11,343 nt of DNA from JAPLKX01 sp035530195. GTDB lineage: Bacteria > Hydrogenedentota > Hydrogenedentia > Hydrogenedentales > SLHB01. Shown one piece after another: positions 1-5,221 of this stretch; the stretch's first letter is position 1; every line of letters begins with the position of its first letter. The translations under genes and the position numbers were made by a program. The DNA lies in contig DATKVG010000152.1 of the NCBI GenBank assembly GCA_035530195.1, forward strand, positions 1-11,343, in the 5' to 3' direction. The notes beneath the pieces are model-generated. The model was not told the DNA's origin, did no database searches, and was given only the letters and a program-made list of their open reading frames with translations.

Positions 1-46
1 GACTTTCGAGCGAGGAGAAATCTGAGCTTCTGCGTTGGGACATATA

Positions 47-110
47 GGGGCCAAACAAGTCGCTAGATCCATCTGTAGCAGTCCTAAGACTGGAGGCGGA
101 AGGAGGGATG
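47..110 (+). promoter_or_regulatory. Conserved 5' leader block of porin 1 (candidate cis-regulatory RNA)
   Basis: This untranslated stretch lies 140-200 nt before porin 1. By eye it aligns with 2132-2185 in front of porin 2. Segment 70-110 against 2145-2185 gives about 34 identical positions of 40 aligned, with one 1-nt gap on each side. Shared words in order are GGGG, AAGTC, CATC, TAGC, GTCCT, AAG, GAG, CG and AAGGAGGGATG. A local hairpin, CAGTC-CTAA-GACTG, is possible at 79-92. The block lies in different reading frames relative to the two porins, which argues against it being coding. I could not match it to a riboswitch class I know. The role is inferred; the similarity is seen directly. 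Confidence 0.5.
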
Positions 111-190
111 AACGTCGGCTTAACCAGCTTACCTCCCAGGATTGCTAACCAAGAGATGTGAATTATAGATTTGTATCACTACGAGCAGCG

Positions 191-239
191 TACAGTATAA
201 GGGGTTTTTTCTGTGCGCTGTAACACATACTGTAAGGAG
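191..239 (+). promoter_or_regulatory. Inverted repeat overlapping the porin 1 ribosome binding site
   Basis: TACAGTAT at 191-198 and ATACTGTA at 227-234 are a perfect 8-bp inverted repeat separated by 28 nt. The second arm shares its last A with the Shine-Dalgarno AAGGAG (234-239), which sits 10 nt before the ATG at 250. The repeat could fold as an RNA stem next to the ribosome binding site or act as a protein operator. The spacer contains GGGG followed by six T (201-210), but no GC-rich stem precedes that tract, so it is not a convincing terminator. No equivalent repeat was found before porin 2. Confidence 0.4.
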
Positions 240-249
240 ACTACGCACA

Positions 250-1929
250 ATGCGTAAAAGTTTAATGGTGCTCATTGTTGCAGCTTTGGCGATGACGGCG
301 ATGCCGTCGTTTGCCGAGTTGCAGAATGTTATGGTGGGCGGGCAGATTCGGATCCGTGGAAACTGGTTCGATGAAGCGGCCCTCCCTGATAGCGCGGTTC
401 ACAACAACCGCCTGTTCCAGTGGTCGCTGGTCAACTGGCGTCCTGGCATTCTCAACCCGCTGGCCGGCGCTCGCTGGTTCGGCGTTCCGGGGCGTGCGGG
501 CGTTGGCAGCCTGTTCTCCTGGGATGACCGCGGCGGCAAGCTTTCGTTCACCGAGATGCGTACGCGCCTGAATGTGCGCGCCGACTTCACCGAAATGGTC
601 AGCGCGTTCATCGAGCTCGACAGCTACGACATCTGGGGCGAAGACTTCCGCTCCGACTACGTCACGGGCGTCGACCGCCGTGCCGGCACGGGCGACGACG
701 TAGAAATGTACCAGGCGTACATCGAAGCCAACGAGATGTTCGGCTTCCCGCTTCGCCTGCGCATCGGCCGCCAGGAAATGAATCTGGGCAGCGGCTGGCT
801 CATTGGCACCAACGACGAGGGCCCGTACTTCCGTGGCCTGTCGTTTGACGCCGTGCGCGCCACCTACAAGACTGATATGTTCTCCGTCGATGCCTTCTGG
901 GCCAAGCTGGCCGATTTCAGCCCGCTTGAAGAAGACGGCGACATCGATCTGTACGGCGTGTATGCCAGTTATCTGGGCGTCGAGAACTCAACGTTCGACG
1001 CCTACTGGCTGCTTGTTCGCGACGCCATCAGCCGCCAGGATACCCAGGGAGGGTGGCTTGGCGACTGGGTCGAAAACCTGTTAAGCGTCGACGATTACGA
1101 CCCGACCTACCTTCATACCGTTGGCCTCCGCGGAGCCGGCAAGTATGGTGCGTTTGATTTCGAAGCAGAAGCAGCTTATCAGTTTGGTAACGCCGATGCC
1201 GTCAACAGGGGGTTTGCGGGTCAGGGTCTCCTGTCTGCGTACGGCCCCGATGGCGAAACATTCGGCGCTTGGGGCGGCAACCTGGAAGTCGGCTACACGT
1301 TCGACATGGAATTCCAGCCGCGCGTGTTCATCGGCGGCGCTTACCTTGGCGGTGAAGACAACCGCGACGTCGATTTCGTGCAGTGGCTGGGCGCCATGTT
1401 CTGCCCCTTCTGGAGTGCAGACTCCAGCCTGAGCTTCAACCGCCTGTTCTCCAACTGGAAGTACTCGAACTTCCTGGATAGCGGCGTAGCCGGCGGCGCT
1501 AACGCGTTTAACGCTGCGGTGGGCTCGGCGGGCGCCGATCTGAGCAACGTGTGGCTAGCCCGCGCCGGGTTGAGCGTCATGCCGACCGAACAGTTGCGGG
1601 TTGAAGTCACCGGCACGTATTACGAAGCTCTCGAAGCCTTCAACAGCCCGTGGCCGACGTTCTGGCTGCTGGGCAACCGCGTCAGCCCCCTGGCCGGCCT
1701 CACGTTCTTCGATCAAGAGAACGACAAGGCCCTGGGCTGGGAAGTCGCGGCCAACGTCACCTACATCTACAGCGAAGACCTCAGCTTCGAGCTGGGCTAC
1801 GCCCACTTCTTCGTGGATGACGGCCTCGAATGGGGTAACTTCAACAACGCGAACGGCCTGCTGTACAACGGCGGCCAGAGCGACGAAGACCCCAATTACG
1901 TGTACTTCCAGACAAAGATTTGCTTTTAA
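250..1929 (+). CDS. Alginate-export-type outer-membrane beta-barrel porin (paralog 1)
   Basis: A 559-residue outer-membrane channel, probably for uptake or export of an acidic oligosaccharide or another small solute. Residues 1-22 form a classic signal peptide (MRK, hydrophobic core, cleavage after SFA before ELQN). The mature chain has alternating beta strands rich in Trp, Tyr, Phe and Asp and ends in Lys-Ile-Cys-Phe; the terminal Phe is the usual outer-membrane insertion signal. Motifs resembling the alginate-export (AlgE-like) family include RTRL near 104-107, SAFIELDSYD near 118-127 and GRQE near 173-176. The start is fixed by AAGGAG at 234-239, 10 nt upstream of the ATG. It closely resembles the next gene throughout, for example at DPTYLHTVGLRGAGK, so the two arose by duplication. 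It is followed by its own terminator and is probably monocistronic. The family assignment is fairly safe; the substrate is unknown, and alginate itself is not implied. Confidence 0.85.
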   Translation: MRKSLMVLIVAALAMTAMPSFAELQNVMVGGQIRIRGNWFDEAALPDSAVHNNRLFQWSLVNWRPGILNPLAGARWFGVPGRAGVGSLFSWDDRGGKLSFTEMRTRLNVRADFTEMVSAFIELDSYDIWGEDFRSDYVTGVDRRAGTGDDVEMYQAYIEANEMFGFPLRLRIGRQEMNLGSGWLIGTNDEGPYFRGLSFDAVRATYKTDMFSVDAFWAKLADFSPLEEDGDIDLYGVYASYLGVENSTFDAYWLLVRDAISRQDTQGGWLGDWVENLLSVDDYDPTYLHTVGLRGAGKYGAFDFEAEAAYQFGNADAVNRGFAGQGLLSAYGPDGETFGAWGGNLEVGYTFDMEFQPRVFIGGAYLGGEDNRDVDFVQWLGAMFCPFWSADSSLSFNRLFSNWKYSNFLDSGVAGGANAFNAAVGSAGADLSNVWLARAGLSVMPTEQLRVEVTGTYYEALEAFNSPWPTFWLLGNRVSPLAGLTFFDQENDKALGWEVAANVTYIYSEDLSFELGYAHFFVDDGLEWGNFNNANGLLYNGGQSDEDPNYVYFQTKICF

Positions 1930-1953
1930 TCTGGACGTCTGAAACGGTATACG

Positions 1954-1991
1954 CCCGCCCCCGCGATTGCTCGCGGGGGCGGGGTTTTTTT
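1954..1991 (+). terminator. Intrinsic terminator of porin 1
   Basis: A perfect 13-bp GC-rich stem (1954-1966 paired with 1971-1983), a TTGC loop and a run of seven T (1985-1991), starting 24 nt after the porin 1 stop codon. It is a textbook rho-independent terminator and separates the two porins into different transcripts. Confidence 0.95.
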
Positions 1992-2087
1992 GGGGTAAAT
2001 TGCCTCATATGCCGCGAAAAGCGGGTACAGACACGTTTCCGAACTTCGGGAAACGGGTCAGTCTCCGTTTTTTGCTGAATTCGGACG
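1992..2087. other. Non-coding spacer between porin 1 terminator and porin 2 promoter
   Basis: No gene is supported here. Two weak, mutually exclusive hairpins are visible. One is CGTTTCC (2035-2041) with GGAAACG (2049-2055). The other is AAACGG (2051-2056) with CCGTTT (2065-2070), the latter running into a T tract ending at 2073. The second could be a weak backup terminator for readthrough from porin 1. An open frame running through 1967-2233 has no plausible start signal or recognisable product. Confidence 0.4.
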
Positions 2088-2116
2088 TTGACATCCGGTT
2101 TTCCTCCTGCTATGCT
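2088..2116 (+). promoter_or_regulatory. Sigma70-type promoter of porin 2
   Basis: A perfect -35 box TTGACA (2088-2093), a 17-nt spacer and a -10 box TATGCT (2111-2116, four of six consensus bases). Transcription would start near 2122-2124, giving a 5' leader of about 197 nt before the ATG at 2320. This is long enough to hold a structured regulatory element. No equally clear promoter is visible before porin 1; by alignment with the leader, its -35 region would fall at or beyond the window edge. Confidence 0.7.
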
Positions 2117-2131
2117 TCCGCGCAGGAAGCT

Positions 2132-2185
2132 GGGGAACGAAGTCCATCAATAGCGTCCTTAAGTCTCGAGACGAAAGGAGGGATG
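2132..2185 (+). promoter_or_regulatory. Conserved 5' leader block of porin 2 (candidate cis-regulatory RNA)
   Basis: This is the counterpart of the 47-110 block before porin 1, with the same ordered words GGGG, AAGTC, CATC, TAGC, GTCCT, AAG, GAG, CG and AAGGAGGGATG. It lacks an 8-nt stretch present in copy 1 (62-69). It begins about 10 nt after the predicted transcription start, so it lies within the transcript. A GTC-TCGA-GAC mini-hairpin (2163-2172) is possible but does not correspond to the stem in copy 1, so no covariation supports a common fold. Weaker similarity continues downstream, with GATGTG at 155-160 and 2218-2223 and TTGTAT at 171-176 and 2240-2245. Confidence 0.5.
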
Positions 2186-2319
2186 TGGTGGTTCTTGCTC
2201 GGGGGGACGCTCAAGTTGATGTGGGATATATAAATCCTTTTGTATACGCGATACCCGAGGCGACCAGCGTCGTCCCGATTATGGCGGAAAAACAGACATC
2301 AACAAGGAGCACAACCATC

Positions 2320-3978
2320 ATGTACAGAAGCCTTTTTGTTGCCGCCGTGGCGATTTTTCTACTGGTGGCAGCGCCGGTGTACGCCGAATTGCAGAACACG
2401 CAGGTGGGCGGAGAAATCAGGATCCGCGGCAACTACTGGACCAGCGCGTTCGGGCCTGACAGCCTCACCTCGTACAATCCTTTGTTCCAGGGCCCGTGGA
2501 GGCCAAGCTGGAGAGGGTATGTAGACCCGATCACGGGCCGCCCCGGAAATCCTCTGGCGGGCCTGCGTTGGGCGCCGCAGCCTGGCCGCCTGGCCGTGGG
2601 TAGCCCCGTGGGCTGGGATGAGAAAAACCACAGCTTCAGCTTCGTCGAACAGCGCACCAAACTCTGTGTCCGCGCCGACTTCACCGAACTGGTCAGCGCT
2701 TTCATCGAGTTCGACAGCTACGACTGGTGGGGCGAAGACTTCCGGTCGGACTACATCACGGGCGTTGATCGTCGTGCCAATACGGGTGACGACGTGGAAG
2801 TTTACCAGTCCTACATCGAAGCCAGCGAAATGTTTGGGATGCCGTTGCGCCTGCGCATTGGCCGTCAGGAAATCAAGCTGGGCAGCGGCTGGCTCGTCGG
2901 CACGAATGATGCCGGATCGTTCTTCCGCGGCTTGTCGTTCGACGCCATCCGCGCCACTTACAAGACCGAGCAGTTGAGTGTCGATGCGTTCTGGGCGAAA
3001 CTGGCCGACCTCAGCCCGCTCGAAGAAGACGCCGATACCGACCTGTACGGCGTGTATGCCAGCTATCTGGGGTTTGAAAACATCACCATTGATGCCTACT
3101 GGCTGCTGGTGCGCGACGCAATGAGCCAGTGGGACACCCAGTATGGCTGGATCGGCGAGTGGATCGAAGACGTGGCCGGCGTTGACAATTACGACCCGAC
3201 CTATCTTCACACCGTCGGCCTTCGCGGCGCCGGTAAAGTCGGCGCACTTGATTTCGAGGCCGAAGTGGCCTACCAGTTTGGCGATGCGGATTCCGCCGGC
3301 ACCACATTCGCCGGTGCGGGCGTCATTTCTCCGTACGGCGATGACGACGCCGAATACGACATGTGGGGCGGCAACCTCCAGGTTGGTTACACGCTCGATA
3401 TGGCCTGGGCGCCCCGCTTGTTCCTGGGCGGGGCCTACTTTGGCGGGGAAGACAACCGCGACGTCAGCTTCCTCGAATGGCTTGGCGCGGTGGCCTGCCC
3501 GTTCTGGAGCGCAGACGCCAGCGTCAGCTTTAACCGGCTGTTCTCCGACTGGCAGTACGGCCAGTTCGTGTCGTCGTTCGACCACGACTGCTCCAACCTC
3601 TGGGTGGCCTATGGCGGCGTCATTCTGAATCCCACCGAGGCGGTCACCTTGGTTGCGTCCGTGGCCTATGTCGAGTCGCTCGAAGAGTACGCCACCACGT
3701 GGCCGTCGTTCTTCCTGCTGGGCCGGCGTGTCAACCTCCTGTATCCGCTAAGCTTCATCGACCAGGAGAACCCCGACGACCTCTGCTGGGAAGTTGACCT
3801 GACCGCCATCTACCGGTACAGCGAGGACCTCAGTTTCGAAGCCGGTTACGCCCACATTTTCCTGGGCGACGGCGCCGCGGCGGGCAACTTCAACATCGGC
3901 AACGGCTTGGCATTTGAAGGCGGCACGAATGACGATGACGCCGACTACTTCTATTTCGAGACGAAGATAAAGTTCTAA
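2320..3978 (+). CDS. Alginate-export-type outer-membrane beta-barrel porin (paralog 2)
   Basis: A 552-residue paralog of the upstream porin. I place the start at the ATG at 2320 because AAGGAG (2304-2309) precedes it by 10 nt. The protein then begins with a proper 22-residue signal peptide (cleavage after VYA before ELQN, the same junction as paralog 1). The frame is open back to a GTG at 2185, but that start would bury the signal peptide behind 45 extra residues. The conserved family segments are all present: RTKL, SAFIEFDSYD, PLRLRIGRQE, FWAKLAD, LYGVYASYLG and DPTYLHTVGLRGAGK. The C-terminus is Lys-Ile-Lys-Phe. The copies differ mainly in loop-like segments, notably the N-terminal insertion around residues 46-80 and the stretch around 390-430. 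This pattern suggests different surface loops or pore linings on a shared barrel. The gene has its own promoter and terminator. The substrate is unknown. Confidence 0.85.
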   Translation: MYRSLFVAAVAIFLLVAAPVYAELQNTQVGGEIRIRGNYWTSAFGPDSLTSYNPLFQGPWRPSWRGYVDPITGRPGNPLAGLRWAPQPGRLAVGSPVGWDEKNHSFSFVEQRTKLCVRADFTELVSAFIEFDSYDWWGEDFRSDYITGVDRRANTGDDVEVYQSYIEASEMFGMPLRLRIGRQEIKLGSGWLVGTNDAGSFFRGLSFDAIRATYKTEQLSVDAFWAKLADLSPLEEDADTDLYGVYASYLGFENITIDAYWLLVRDAMSQWDTQYGWIGEWIEDVAGVDNYDPTYLHTVGLRGAGKVGALDFEAEVAYQFGDADSAGTTFAGAGVISPYGDDDAEYDMWGGNLQVGYTLDMAWAPRLFLGGAYFGGEDNRDVSFLEWLGAVACPFWSADASVSFNRLFSDWQYGQFVSSFDHDCSNLWVAYGGVILNPTEAVTLVASVAYVESLEEYATTWPSFFLLGRRVNLLYPLSFIDQENPDDLCWEVDLTAIYRYSEDLSFEAGYAHIFLGDGAAAGNFNIGNGLAFEGGTNDDDADYFYFETKIKF

Positions 3979-3998
3979 GGTTTTTGACGGATTCTAGT

Positions 3999-4030
3999 AA
4001 AGCCCCTGCTTTGCGCGGGGGCTTTTTCTT
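3999..4030 (+). terminator. Intrinsic terminator of porin 2
   Basis: AAAGCCCC (3999-4006) pairs with GGGGCTTT (4018-4025) and the stem extends inward by three more pairs, one of them a wobble, around a TTTGC loop (4010-4014). A T-rich tail follows (4023-4031). It starts 20 nt after the porin 2 stop codon. Confidence 0.9.
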
Positions 4031-4042
4031 TTGCGGCGCATC

Positions 4043-4063
4043 GTGCAGGCGAGACGCCCGCAC
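4043..4063. repeat. REP-like imperfect palindrome
   Basis: GTGCAGGCG (4043-4051) and CGCCCGCAC (4055-4063) form a 9-bp inverted repeat with one mismatch around an AGA loop. From memory, GTGCGGGCGTCTCGCCTGCAC-like sequences recur between genes in several environmental Planctomycetota-like and other genomes, and give spurious 'RASRLH' peptides when translated. Only one copy is visible here, so the repeat status is inferred. It sits between the porin 2 terminator and the amidohydrolase. Confidence 0.45.
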
Positions 4064-4108
4064 CACAATGGGTGTCACTTCGGTGGCAGGATCAGGTAAG
4101 ATGCCTTC

Positions 4109-5221
4109 ATGGCAAAGCATGAAGAACTGAAACCGGCCTCCTCCCGAACGGATTGGGCGTGGATTGCGCTTGTCCTTGCGTTCCTCATCCTCGTGGGCAC
4201 GAACGCTTATACGTTCAGACTTCTGTCACAGCAAATGGAGCGAAACCGGAGTCAGGCACGGCAGATTCCGGCGACATTCGATTCGGGGCTGCGTGACTTC
4301 CGGGTGGTGAACGCCCACGACCACCTGTTCTCGCGCAGCCACCTCGCCAAGTACCTCGATGCGGCGAAGGAAACGGGCGTCGTTAAGACCCTCTTGGTGG
4401 CGAGTTCGGAGTACACGCTGATGGGCGCCGGTCGCGATCAGGCGAAGGGCAACCACGAGAATACACTCGAGATCCTGGCGGCTGCCGCGGAAAACCCCTC
4501 TCAACTCATAGGGTTCTGCGCCGTTCATCCGGATGATGCGCAAAAACTGGAACGGCTCAAGTTCTACGTCGCCCAGGGTGCGCGCGGCCTCAAGCTCTAT
4601 ACGGGCCACGGCAACTTTTATCAACACCCGCTCGACTGGGACGGGATGGAGGAACTCTACGCGTACTGCGACGAGACGCGCCTGCCTATCTGCTGGCACG
4701 TCAACATCACCCGGTACCTCGCCGAATTCGAGCGCGTCATGCAGAAACATCCAAACATGATCGTGATTGTGCCCCACTTCGGCGTGACGTTTTTCCGGCC
4801 GCGCCAGCAACCGTTCCGCGAGTTCCAGCGGCTCCTGGACACTTACCCGAACCTGTATACCGACACCAGTTTCGGCACACGTGGCATCCTCGTCTCCGGG
4901 CTCGAAGCCGTCAGCGGCGACGTCGAAACTTTCCGCGCTTTCTTTGAGAAATACAGCGACAGAATCCTTTTCGGCACGGACATGGTGATCACGGGGAACA
5001 AAGAAAAGACGCAGGATTGGATAGCGGCGGTGTTGTGGGCGTGCCGGGACGTCTTGGAAAAGGAGACCTTCCACTTCTACATGGGCGCAAAAGGCTCGCC
5101 GTATGCGTCAAAAAAGGCCAACAACATCTACGGCGCGTACAGGGGCCTGAATCTCAGCGACGACATCCTGCGCAAGATCTACGAAACCAATATTAACCAG
5201 ATCCTGCCGCCTCAGCCGTAG
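4109..5221 (+). CDS. Membrane-anchored amidohydrolase (Amidohydro_2-like, TIM barrel)
   Basis: A 370-residue metal-dependent hydrolase or decarboxylase of the amidohydrolase superfamily. Residues 16-36 form one hydrophobic helix that anchors the protein in the inner membrane. The catalytic barrel follows from about residue 64. The visible metal-site set is complete: His70-x-His72 after strand 1, Lys162 in GLKLY, His197 in CWHVN, His223 in VPHFG and Asp291 in FGTD. The likely reaction is hydrolysis of a lactone, amide or ester, or decarboxylation; the substrate cannot be read from sequence. The flank after the helix (Arg37, Arg45, Arg47, Arg51) is the more positive one, so topology is ambiguous and the barrel could be cytoplasmic. 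The start lacks a strong Shine-Dalgarno. A TAAGAT box at 4097-4102 lies 7 nt before the ATG, so a leaderless transcript is possible but has no good -35. The 3' end overlaps the convergent oxidoreductase gene by 10 bp. Confidence 0.8.
   Translation: MAKHEELKPASSRTDWAWIALVLAFLILVGTNAYTFRLLSQQMERNRSQARQIPATFDSGLRDFRVVNAHDHLFSRSHLAKYLDAAKETGVVKTLLVASSEYTLMGAGRDQAKGNHENTLEILAAAAENPSQLIGFCAVHPDDAQKLERLKFYVAQGARGLKLYTGHGNFYQHPLDWDGMEELYAYCDETRLPICWHVNITRYLAEFERVMQKHPNMIVIVPHFGVTFFRPRQQPFREFQRLLDTYPNLYTDTSFGTRGILVSGLEAVSGDVETFRAFFEKYSDRILFGTDMVITGNKEKTQDWIAAVLWACRDVLEKETFHFYMGAKGSPYASKKANNIYGAYRGLNLSDDILRKIYETNINQILPPQP

Noticed and set aside
47..110. Assignment of the porin leader to a known riboswitch (c-di-GMP or glycine type)
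   Set aside because: Fragments such as CCTAA and CGGAAGGAG are superficially similar, but the required conserved cores and paired elements are missing.
1967..2233. An 88-codon open frame across the porin spacer
   Set aside because: It starts inside the terminator, lacks a ribosome binding site, spans the promoter and leader, and resembles nothing known. Only its last 16 codons are discussed, as a possible leader peptide.
2185..2319. Extended N-terminus for porin 2 from the GTG at 2185
   Set aside because: It would place 45 residues before a normal signal peptide. The ATG at 2320 has a well-spaced AAGGAG, and the homologous leader of porin 1 is out of frame with its gene.
2359..3585. A 408-codon antisense frame within porin 2
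   Set aside because: It is a shadow of GC-rich codon usage opposite a clearly conserved gene, with no start signal and no recognisable domain.
4097..4109. Leaderless promoter for the amidohydrolase (TAAGAT 7 nt before ATG)
   Set aside because: The spacing is suggestive, but no acceptable -35 box is present 16-18 nt upstream and the -10 matches only four of six bases.
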